Source: Cyanobacteria bacterium HKST-UBA02
GTDB taxonomy: Bacteria > Cyanobacteriota > Vampirovibrionia > Obscuribacterales > Obscuribacteraceae
Length of the DNA stretch: 8,554 bases
Direction of reading: 5' to 3'
NCBI GenBank assembly: GCA_020431945.1
Contig: JAGQHH010000328.1
Location: 1-8,554 of the forward strand
Below the pieces are notes generated by a model. That model did not search any database, was not told where the DNA came from, and was given only the letters and a program-made list of their open reading frames with translations. Shown here piece by piece: positions 1 to 7,171 of this stretch. The first letter of the stretch is position 1; each line of letters opens with the position of its first letter. Both the position numbers and the translations under genes were made by a program.

Positions 1-975
<975 letters not shown>

Positions 976-1001
976 TTATAAGACCAATATGTTACGGGGA
1001 C

Positions 1002-1031
1002 AGTATACGTTCGATCTATGGAATCAGTCAA
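1002..1031 (-). promoter_or_regulatory. Probable sigma70-type promoter for pseB
   Basis: On the minus strand TTGACT (1031-1026) is followed after 18 bases by TATACT (1007-1002). Each hexamer differs from consensus at one position. Transcription would begin near base 995, giving a leader of roughly 40 bases before the TTG start at 957. The promoter lies in the only intergenic gap of the cluster (958-1067), which is more AT-rich than its surroundings. It suggests that pseB can be transcribed apart from the upstream operon. The call rests on motif match alone. The -10 box also falls inside a possible repeat remnant (see findings). Confidence 0.55.
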
Positions 1032-1067
1032 AAACTGGATTGAGAGACGATTTACATAAGACGAGAT

Positions 1068-1628
1068 TTATTTTGCCGGATGGCATTTCAAGAACTCTTC
1101 TCTCAGGACGCCATATTCAATCACGTCCACATACCGACCGCATTTGAACATGGCCTGGCGCCTCCGGCCCTCCTCCAGCATGCCCATATACGCCGCTAGC
1201 TTCTGCATGGCAACGTTCTCAGCACTCGTGCCGCAATACACACGGTGAAGATTGAGGGTCTCGAAGCCATGCCGCACGATGAGCAGTGCCGCCTCTTTCG
1301 CCAAACCTCTGCCCCAGTAATCCTGCTCCCCCATGAGGATCGCGAACTCGGCATTGCGATGAAGGAAATCGATTGATCCGAGCGAAATGTTTCCGATGTG
1401 GATGTCTTTGTCTCGAACATAGACTGCAAGCACCAGGGAATCCCTCGAATTCTCCAGCCCGCTTACATAGGCTTCCGCTCCGGCACGAGTATAGGGAAAG
1501 ACGTGATGGGAGTTGAATCGGCAGACATTCTCATCATTGAGCCAGGACAGATAAGAGTCCGTGATTTCATCAACGGTAAGCGCTTTGAGGTAAATATTCT
1601 GGCCGAGCAAAAATGGTTTGCGATTCAC
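1068..1628 (-). CDS. GNAT-family N-acetyltransferase (RimJ/RimL type), probable PseH-like sugar acetyltransferase
   Basis: A 186-residue cytoplasmic acetyltransferase expected to use acetyl-CoA. The acetyl-CoA pyrophosphate-binding motif is visible as YWGRGLAKEA (104-113). It is followed by the C-terminal GNAT signature of Asn and Ala (ENVAMQKL, about 137-144), a helix, MGMLEEG and the closing strand. The family covers both ribosomal-protein and sugar acetyltransferases. Position decides here: it lies between a sugar aminotransferase and pseB, where a PseH-type enzyme would acetylate the new 4-amino group of UDP-4-amino-4,6-dideoxy-AltNAc. The start is GTG at 1628, whose GTGA overlaps the aminotransferase stop by four bases, so translation is probably coupled. 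A GGA lies 11 bases upstream, a weak ribosome site that also favours coupling. It ends with TAA, 110 bases before pseB. I cannot show from sequence that it is PseH rather than another sugar acyltransferase. Confidence 0.85.
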   Translation of the reverse strand: MNRKPFLLGQNIYLKALTVDEITDSYLSWLNDENVCRFNSHHVFPYTRAGAEAYVSGLENSRDSLVLAVYVRDKDIHIGNISLGSIDFLHRNAEFAILMGEQDYWGRGLAKEAALLIVRHGFETLNLHRVYCGTSAENVAMQKLAAYMGMLEEGRRRQAMFKCGRYVDVIEYGVLREEFLKCHPAK

Positions 1629-2959
1629 GATAACTCATTCCTGTGTTCCCAGACTTTGGTAAATGCACTGATGACATCATCCAGATCCGAGCGAGTCATG
1701 GGCGGTCTGATCATCTCATGATAAAAGAGACGATCAAAGTACATCCTTTCGGTAATCGGGCAGATCCCCCGGCTGTAGTCGACTTCGCCCTTATAGAACT
1801 CGGCCGTCCAGGGAAAACCTTTAGAGCCATACGCCATTCGCTTCTGGTACATCAATTGCAAGTAAAGAGGTCGAGTATAGCCGGTAGCCAGGACGACGCC
1901 CTCCGACTCTCGCTTCTCTATAGGCGAGAGCTCCGCTTTCACGGCTTCGATAAAGACATCGCGGTGCACCCCGGCGGTCTCCGAATCGAATTGCAGGGCC
2001 TGCACATAAAAAGCGTGCTTCGCCTCCGGACGCACCGGAGTAGCCTGGATACAGGGAACTTTGGCGAGCTCCCGGTTGAGATATTCGACGTTATCAATCC
2101 GCTCCTCCAGGAGGCTATCGAGCTTTTTGAGCTGCTCCCTGGCAATGGCGGCTTCGAGCTCGGTCATACGATAGTTGAAGCCCAGCATATTGGTGAATCC
2201 CGCTATCTCGGGTCGCTCCTTCGCCCAGTCGCCGGTAACAGCCTCGGCATGGTTGCGGATGAGACGAAGCTTGTCGGCGAGTATGGGATCGTCAGTGACG
2301 ATGATGCCGCCTTCACCTGCGTGGATGTGCTTGTGATAGTTGAGGGAGAAAATTCCCATATGACCGAGAGCCCCGGCAAATCTTCCTTTGAGCCGAGCAC
2401 CGGGAGCCTGGGCGCAATCTTCGATGACCGTGAGGTCGTGCTTTCTGGCGATAGCATTGATGGCCTCGGCATCATAAGGCTGTCCGAAGATATCCACCAC
2501 GATGATCGCCCTGGTGCGTTCGGTAATCCTCTCTTCCACCGAAGCCGGCGAGAGACAGTAATAATCGGGCTCTATATCGGCAAACACAGGGATGGCATTA
2601 TAGACAAGGGGTGCCACGGCCGAGGCCGACATGGTGTAAGGCGAGACGATCACCTCGTCACCGGGCTCGATACCGGCAGCGCCGACAGCAGCGAAAAGAC
2701 CTGAGGTGGCGGAATTCACGGCGATAGCATGGGCGACCCCGAAATATGCCGCCCATTCTTTCTCCAGGGCCTGGATCTCAGAGCCCCCATGAAAGTCGGG
2801 ATGATGGCAGCCGAGAAATTTCGAGAGCACCCCGGTGTCGAAGACGCGATTGACTGCCTGCCGCTCCTCTTCCCCGATCGTTCTGTAGGCCGGGAAGGGC
2901 TTTGTGCGCACCGGGCTGCCACCCTTGATCGCTAGGGTTTGCTTGATAAGCCTTTGCAC
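1625..2959 (-). CDS. DegT/DnrJ/EryC1/StrS-family PLP-dependent sugar aminotransferase
   Basis: A 444-residue fold-type I aminotransferase that probably moves an amino group from glutamate to a keto-sugar nucleotide, in this context the product of PseB. Seen: KGGSPVRT near the N-terminus, the phosphate-binding NSATSG (82-87), EDCAQ (180-184) with Asp181 facing the pyridine nitrogen, and SLNYHK ending in Lys210, the expected PLP lysine, followed by HIHAGEGG. RNHAEAV and the GFNYRMTELEAAIA substrate-side motif follow. It is longer than PseC (about 380-390 residues), and its active-site lysine sits in a different context from the usual SFHxxK, so it belongs to another DegT subgroup and I give no symbol. 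Start is GTG at 2959, with GGAG eight bases upstream. It overlaps the preceding gene by 28 bases, and its stop overlaps the GNAT start. Confidence is high for the family and moderate for the substrate. Confidence 0.9.
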   Translation of the reverse strand: MQRLIKQTLAIKGGSPVRTKPFPAYRTIGEEERQAVNRVFDTGVLSKFLGCHHPDFHGGSEIQALEKEWAAYFGVAHAIAVNSATSGLFAAVGAAGIEPGDEVIVSPYTMSASAVAPLVYNAIPVFADIEPDYYCLSPASVEERITERTRAIIVVDIFGQPYDAEAINAIARKHDLTVIEDCAQAPGARLKGRFAGALGHMGIFSLNYHKHIHAGEGGIIVTDDPILADKLRLIRNHAEAVTGDWAKERPEIAGFTNMLGFNYRMTELEAAIAREQLKKLDSLLEERIDNVEYLNRELAKVPCIQATPVRPEAKHAFYVQALQFDSETAGVHRDVFIEAVKAELSPIEKRESEGVVLATGYTRPLYLQLMYQKRMAYGSKGFPWTAEFYKGEVDYSRGICPITERMYFDRLFYHEMIRPPMTRSDLDDVISAFTKVWEHRNELS

Positions 2960-4053
2960 AATAGGTTCTCCATTTGCTCGATTACACGGTCGATGGGATC
3001 CCGGATCCAGTCGAATCGACCGCTCAACATCCTACCACTTACAATCGCCCTGGAGAACGCGTCTTTCAGCTGCTGGCCATCCGTCACCGTTGACAGGCAA
3101 CCAATCCTTGAAAGGATAAAGAGATCTTCACCAGTGAGCCCAATCTGCACGCTCAATACAGGTTTTTCCATCAGATGGGCTTCCAGAAGCAGGGTAGACG
3201 CCATGCCACAGACCAGATCGCAAGATAGGATCGCTGTCCAGGGATGATCGCACTGATCTATGACAACCTTGACCCCGTGAGACTCTCCTAAAGGGAAGTT
3301 GCCAGGATCTTCCAGAGGGTGAAGACGGACCATGAGTTCGAAACGCCTGCCGGAGTCTCTGTAGATACTCGAGAGCGCCTTTCTGACTTCGTTGAAAATC
3401 GTAATCTCAGAGTAGCCCTGCGGATATGCGGATGAGCTTGCTGAGAATTTGCTTATCGGCTCGGAGACGAAAAGAATCCGGAATCGATCGGACCTGGTGT
3501 CCATGGTAGCGAAATCCCGAGCTCTCTTAGCTATGAATTCAAAGTACGGCTGGCCGGTCACAACTATACGCTCGGCTGGCAAACTATCGGCAATCAGCCC
3601 TTTCCGAGCCAGCTCATCCACGGCCAGAATCAAGGTGGGGAGGAAAGGATGGCTCGGGTCTTTCAAATAATCATCAAGCTGATAGAGATTGTATTCAGAG
3701 AATCGTAGGCCATAGTTGACCCATTGATCGACAATCGCCATGCTGACCCTATCCAGACTGGAAGCTGCCTGCCAGGCATATTTCTCGAGGTTGGTCTCCG
3801 AGCCTGTCCCGGTGATCAATATGTCCGGTGCAAGTTGGGTGATAAGGTCTTTCATACCTTCGAAGGAGCATTCAGAGACCAGGCTGGCGAGGTCCATCCC
3901 ATCCAGACCAAACTGCCGGTATTTCTCCAGGGCACGTCCCTCGCCGTAGAGAAGCACCTCATATCCCTTCAGCAGAAGAGGATCAACGAGCGGAAAAATC
4001 GCGTTGGCCGCTCCCGGATCTCGAGCAAGAAGCAGAACTCTTTCTCTGCTCAT
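2932..4053 (-). CDS. Unrecognised GT-B-like protein (possible glycosyltransferase or NDP-sugar hydrolase/epimerase)
   Basis: A 373-residue soluble protein without signal peptide or membrane segments. I do not recognise a characterised family. The organisation suggests two Rossmann-like halves. The N-terminal half has VLLLARDPGAANAI (6-19), ITGTGSETNLE (80-90) and VDQWVNYGLRF (108-118). The C-terminal half opens near FRILFVSEPI (191-200) and carries RLHPLEDP (243-250) and CGMASTLLLEA (282-292). A basic-His-Pro motif followed by a small-residue loop and a glutamate recalls GT-B enzymes such as NeuC/WecB-type epimerases and capsule transferases. The GxGHxxR loop of PseG and the TGTRxE start of NeuC/LegG are absent. 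Start is ATG at 4053 with AGGAGA five bases upstream, overlapping the oxidoreductase stop by four bases (ATGA). Two jobs fit the context: the missing UDP-sugar hydrolase step, or transfer of the finished nonulosonate. Neither can be proved here. Confidence 0.8.
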   Translation of the reverse strand: MSRERVLLLARDPGAANAIFPLVDPLLLKGYEVLLYGEGRALEKYRQFGLDGMDLASLVSECSFEGMKDLITQLAPDILITGTGSETNLEKYAWQAASSLDRVSMAIVDQWVNYGLRFSEYNLYQLDDYLKDPSHPFLPTLILAVDELARKGLIADSLPAERIVVTGQPYFEFIAKRARDFATMDTRSDRFRILFVSEPISKFSASSSAYPQGYSEITIFNEVRKALSSIYRDSGRRFELMVRLHPLEDPGNFPLGESHGVKVVIDQCDHPWTAILSCDLVCGMASTLLLEAHLMEKPVLSVQIGLTGEDLFILSRIGCLSTVTDGQQLKDAFSRAIVSGRMLSGRFDWIRDPIDRVIEQMENLLCKGLSSKP

Positions 4054-5015
4054 TCAAATCTCCTGATTCTTTCGCAGAGATCGAGAACTCTTAGGGCATC
4101 GTCGGCTGGCGAATCCAGGCTCCCGCCTCCGTCCAGGAACCGGGACAGATTGGTATAAGCGGCTGGAAGACAGTCATAAATCGGCACCAAGAGGGTGGAT
4201 CCCTGAAGATTCTTATAGCCGGCAAATTCTTCATCCGGCACGACTCGATGGATTTCCAGACCTTTCCCCGAGTCCACAATGCGAATTCTCCCGCTCTCGA
4301 AAATCAAATCGAGCTCGTAGATAGAGAAATAGTCGCTGGAAATAGCCTGCAGATGAAAGGTGGCCCCACTGCTTCCTTTCAGAGTGGCGCTCGAGCTGGG
4401 GTCCGACTCCTCGTAATCGATAATGCGGCCGGACACATGGTCAACGGAAAAAGTATCACCGGTGAGGAAGAGAAGCTGATCGAGAAGATGCGAGCCATTG
4501 TGGAACAATCCTTTGCCATAGTAGCCGCAGCCCGCGACGAAAGCACCATAGATGCCATTGCGTATATCACTGGCACAATCCTTGAATTCTTTTACGAATC
4601 GCCTGGAATAGTTGACACAAAGAGGCACCGAGCGATCGGCATAGGCTCGTACTACCGCCTCCCCGTCAGACAGGTTTCCGGCCAGGGGTTTTTCGGTAAA
4701 CACCAGAGAAAGCGATTCCACGTCCAGAAGACGATGCAGCACCCTGGCATGATATGCGTCCGGGACGCTGACAACAGCCAGGTCCACCGATGAGGAGGCT
4801 AGAGCATTCTCCAGCTCAGTAAAAGGTGTTCCGCCCCAGAGCTCCGATGCGAGCCTTGCTTGCCCCTCTTTAGGATCGACAAAACCGATCAGCTGGAAGT
4901 CGGGGCTCTCGGCAATAGCATGGCCGTGGGACAGCTGGTATCGAGCACCGGGCTCGTCATAAAAGGCGCCCATATTGCCGGCACCGATAACCAGAGCTTT
5001 GAACGGCTTTTTCAC
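4050..5015 (-). CDS. Gfo/Idh/MocA-family NAD(P)-dependent oxidoreductase
   Basis: A 321-residue two-domain dehydrogenase expected to oxidise or reduce a sugar or sugar nucleotide. The N-terminal Rossmann domain has VIGAGNMG (9-16), FVDP at the end of the second strand (45-48), VVSVPDAYHA (81-90) and the family hallmark EKP (108-110), whose Lys109 is the usual catalytic lysine. The C-terminal domain has HNGSHLLD (172-179), matching the family motif of His and Asp near the substrate, with His176 as likely proton donor. Homologues of this family occur in nonulosonate and aminosugar clusters, but no step of the standard pseudaminic route needs one, so it may create a variant sugar. Start is GTG at 5015, with GTGA overlapping the pseF stop. 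A GGGAGGTG site lies unusually far upstream (about 14 bases), so coupling to pseF probably dominates initiation. Confidence 0.88.
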   Translation of the reverse strand: MKKPFKALVIGAGNMGAFYDEPGARYQLSHGHAIAESPDFQLIGFVDPKEGQARLASELWGGTPFTELENALASSSVDLAVVSVPDAYHARVLHRLLDVESLSLVFTEKPLAGNLSDGEAVVRAYADRSVPLCVNYSRRFVKEFKDCASDIRNGIYGAFVAGCGYYGKGLFHNGSHLLDQLLFLTGDTFSVDHVSGRIIDYEESDPSSSATLKGSSGATFHLQAISSDYFSIYELDLIFESGRIRIVDSGKGLEIHRVVPDEEFAGYKNLQGSTLLVPIYDCLPAAYTNLSRFLDGGGSLDSPADDALRVLDLCERIRRFE

Positions 5016-5728
5016 TTTCGCTCGACCGACACCTCCCGAGATAAATAATTAAGGAACTCGAACTTCAACTCGGCCAGCGACCAGTCGGCTTCGGTATCGA
5101 TATCCTGGGCCTCGAGCTCGGGCAAGACGACCGCCGCGCAACGGGGCATGAAGATCTCGCCGGTCTCGAGAAATCTGGCCACTCTCAGAACATAGAACTG
5201 AGCAGCATCCGCATAGCTGGTCTTGAGGTCCTGGGTATGAGCCGATAGCTTGTCCGGAAATACAGCCTTCAAGAAGTCGTCCTCGATCTGCATGGCATGC
5301 TCCACCGGGGACGGAAACTCCACCACCGAGACCACCGTGTCCGCGCCCTTTTCCTCTATGGTTCGCAGAGCCTCCCTGAGGCGATCGCCATTCAGAAAAG
5401 GCGCGCAGGGCATGAGCAGGGCAAGATAGTCGAAAGTCTGGCCGCGTTTCTCGAGCTCGGCGATTACTTCGCGCAGGACATGAACCAGATCCACGTCACC
5501 GGAAGCGGTGGCATCCGAGCGCATGAACGGCACCGCCGCTCCGGCTTCTCTTGCGATGTCGGCGATTTCCCGGTCTTCTGTGGAAACCATGACCAGGTCG
5601 AAACAGCCTGATTCGAGAGCAGCTTTGATGGTGTAATCGATAATGGGTTTGCCGTGGAACGGGCGGATATTCTTGCGAGGAACCCTCGTGCTGCCACCAC
5701 GGGCGGTAATCACAGCGACAGCGCTCAT
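5012..5728 (-). CDS. pseF: Pseudaminic acid cytidylyltransferase (CMP-nonulosonate synthetase)
   Basis: Transfers CMP from CTP to a nonulosonic acid, making the activated donor for glycosyltransferases. The 238-residue protein (family about 230-240) begins with the nucleotide-binding loop ITARGGSTRVPRKN (7-20), followed by FHGKPIIDYTI, MVSTEDREIA and LLMPCAPF, where the family usually has PTSP or similar. TQDL (165-168) plus DAAQFY (174-179) is the PseF-type signature; NeuA-type enzymes have NGAIY-like residues at the latter site. QDIDTEADW (208-216) is the C-terminal metal-site motif. I chose ATG at 5728 because GGGAGG lies nine bases upstream (5738-5743) and the loop then starts at residue 7. 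An ATG at 5755 would add nine residues and overlap hisF by 23 bases. The gap to hisF is four bases, and the stop overlaps the oxidoreductase start. CMP-legionaminic specificity is less likely but not excluded. Confidence 0.88.
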   Translation of the reverse strand: MSAVAVITARGGSTRVPRKNIRPFHGKPIIDYTIKAALESGCFDLVMVSTEDREIADIAREAGAAVPFMRSDATASGDVDLVHVLREVIAELEKRGQTFDYLALLMPCAPFLNGDRLREALRTIEEKGADTVVSVVEFPSPVEHAMQIEDDFLKAVFPDKLSAHTQDLKTSYADAAQFYVLRVARFLETGEIFMPRCAAVVLPELEAQDIDTEADWSLAELKFEFLNYLSREVSVERK

Positions 5729-5732
5729 GCCC

Positions 5733-6545
5733 TCAGGCCTCCCTGACCGTGACATGCCTGCCGAGCAGGTAAGACTTGATCCTGACTATGTCATAGTCTC
5801 TCAAGAAAAGCATCTTGCCCAGGGCCACAGCGTCGCAGTCGGTGGTCTTGAAGAGATTGACCAGATGATCGTAACTCCCGGCGCCGCCGGATGCGATAAG
5901 AGGCACGCTGACCCGATCGCGAAGCAGCTCGTAAAGCTCGAGATCGAGTCCCGAAAGGGTTCCTTCCCGGTCTATGGAAGTGACCATGAGCTCGCCGGCG
6001 CCTCTTTCGATCAGCATCTCAATCAGCTCGAGAAGAGGTGTCTCGACCTCTCTGGTCCCGGAATAGACATAAGCCCGATAGTCGCCCTTCTCATTGCGCT
6101 TCACGTCGAGAGATACCAGCACGGACTGGGAGCCGAACTCGGAGGCCATGTCCGAGACGAGCTGCGGAGTGAGAACCGCGTAGGTATTGATGATGATCTT
6201 GTCGGCACCGGCATGGAAGCACTCCCGGGCGTCATCCACAGTCTTGATGCCGCCACCGGCGGCGATAGGAAGCTTGCACTTGGTGATCATCGAATTGATC
6301 ACTTTCGAAGGAATCAGGCGATTCTCGCTGGCGGCGGTGATATCGACTATGGCTATCTCTTCGGCGCCCTGGGCGTCGAAGACCATGCCCTGGGAAACCG
6401 GATCGCCGACATCGGTGAAGTCGCAGAAATTGGTGCCTTTAGCGAGACGCTCTCCTTTCAGGAGAAAGAGAGGAATAATCCGCTTGGTTGGCAGCCCCCG
6501 GGTTTTCGTAGCCGGTGCTTTCATGGCATTGGTGCTCATGCTCAA
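5733..6545 (-). CDS. HisF-like amidotransferase partner (WbuZ/HisF2 type, sugar amidation)
   Basis: A TIM-barrel homologue of the imidazole glycerol phosphate synthase cyclase, 270 residues from the TTG start. In this context it should receive ammonia from HisH and pass it towards the PseA-type ligase. Seen: KRIIPLFLLK (21-30), VGDPV, VDITAASENR (67-76), IAAGGGI (94-100), VSLDVKR (144-150) and the phosphate loop IASGGAG. Position 28 is Leu where histidine-pathway HisF has the first catalytic Asp (IIPCLDVK); the second, Asp147, remains. A Leu here is what I remember of HisF homologues in sugar amidation clusters. Start: TTG at 6545 has GGAGAG six bases upstream, and its TTGA overlaps the hisH stop. 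ATG at 6539, two codons in, is the alternative, with 12-base spacing. About 18 residues precede the usual barrel start, a short extra leader. Confidence 0.88.
   Translation of the reverse strand: MSMSTNAMKAPATKTRGLPTKRIIPLFLLKGERLAKGTNFCDFTDVGDPVSQGMVFDAQGAEEIAIVDITAASENRLIPSKVINSMITKCKLPIAAGGGIKTVDDARECFHAGADKIIINTYAVLTPQLVSDMASEFGSQSVLVSLDVKRNEKGDYRAYVYSGTREVETPLLELIEMLIERGAGELMVTSIDREGTLSGLDLELYELLRDRVSVPLIASGGAGSYDHLVNLFKTTDCDAVALGKMLFLRDYDIVRIKSYLLGRHVTVREA
5738..5743 (-). promoter_or_regulatory. Ribosome binding site that decides the pseF start
   Basis: GGGAGG on the minus strand, nine bases before the ATG at 5728 and inside the end of hisF. No comparable site precedes the upstream ATG at 5755, so the shorter protein is preferred. 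Confidence 0.65.
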
Positions 6546-7156
6546 TTGATACTCTCCAGAAAGTTGCGCAAGAATCGCAAGCCATCCCCCTGGCTCTTTT
6601 CGGGGTGAAACTGCACACCCACGATGTTGTCTTTCTTGACGGCTGATACCAGCTCTACATCATGGTAACGAGTGGTGGCTATGACCACGCTCGGATCTAC
6701 CGGGCGGAAGTGATAGCTGTGCATGAAATAAAAAGTCCGTCCCCGCATCCCGTCGAAAAGCTCTGAGCCTACTGGAACTATATCGTTCCAGCCGATATGA
6801 GGAAGCCTCAGGTCCTGCCCTTCGATCTGCTCGACTTTTCCTTCTATCCAGCCGAAGCCAGGGATATCCCCACCCTCGGTACTGGAATCAGCGAAGAGCT
6901 GCATACCCAGACAAACACCGAGAACCGGCTTCTTCTTCTCGATCACCTGCTCGTGAATAGCTTCTCGGAGCTTGAGAGCATTGATCTTGTCCACCGCCGT
7001 CTTGAAATTGCCGACCCCGGCAAGCACTATAGCATCGACATCGGCCAGACCGGAAGCGCTGTCGATAAGCCTGATGTCCTGACCGTAAAAGGAAAGCGCG
7101 CTGGCCACCGAGCCCACATTGCCGAGACTGTAATTGACTATGCCGATTTTCTTCAT
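6542..7156 (-). CDS. HisH-like glutamine amidotransferase subunit (sugar amidation)
   Basis: A class I glutaminase, 204 residues, that hydrolyses glutamine and hands ammonia to its HisF partner. Seen: NYSLGNVGSV (8-17), LAGVGNF (45-51), the nucleophile elbow GVCLGMQ with Cys82 (80-86), PHIGWN (119-124), FYFMHSYHF (142-150) and GVQFHPEKSQ with His184 and Glu186. The Cys-His-Glu triad is complete. Length and motifs match HisH. Assignment to sugar amidation rather than histidine synthesis rests on its place between pseA and the hisF paralogue, with no other histidine gene around. Start is ATG at 7156, with GAGAGGG seven bases upstream (7164-7170), close behind the pseA stop at 7172. Its TGA overlaps the TTG start of hisF, which is expected for subunits made in equal amount. 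Confidence 0.92.
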   Translation of the reverse strand: MKKIGIVNYSLGNVGSVASALSFYGQDIRLIDSASGLADVDAIVLAGVGNFKTAVDKINALKLREAIHEQVIEKKKPVLGVCLGMQLFADSSTEGGDIPGFGWIEGKVEQIEGQDLRLPHIGWNDIVPVGSELFDGMRGRTFYFMHSYHFRPVDPSVVIATTRYHDVELVSAVKKDNIVGVQFHPEKSQGDGLRFLRNFLESIN

Positions 7157-7171
7157 TCCGGGGCCCTCTCT

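Noticed and set aside
1020..1067. Rho-independent terminator after the GNAT gene
   Set aside because: There is a short T run (TTTTT, minus strand, near 1030) but no stable stem before it; it belongs to the -35 region of the proposed promoter.
1643..2704. Plus-strand open frame of 353 codons
   Set aside because: It lies wholly opposite the aminotransferase, has no recognisable motifs, and is explained by codon bias of the strongly supported minus-strand gene.
2932..4053. Calling the GT-B-like gene pseG or neuC/legG
   Set aside because: The diagnostic N-terminal loops of both families are absent, so only a fold-level guess is justified.
5643..6608. Plus-strand open frame of 321 codons
   Set aside because: It is antisense to hisF and the start of pseF, which both carry clear family motifs; its translation shows no domain.
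5733..7156. hisH and hisF as true histidine biosynthesis genes
   Set aside because: No other his gene is present, HisF lacks its first catalytic Asp, and the pair is embedded between pseA and pseF.
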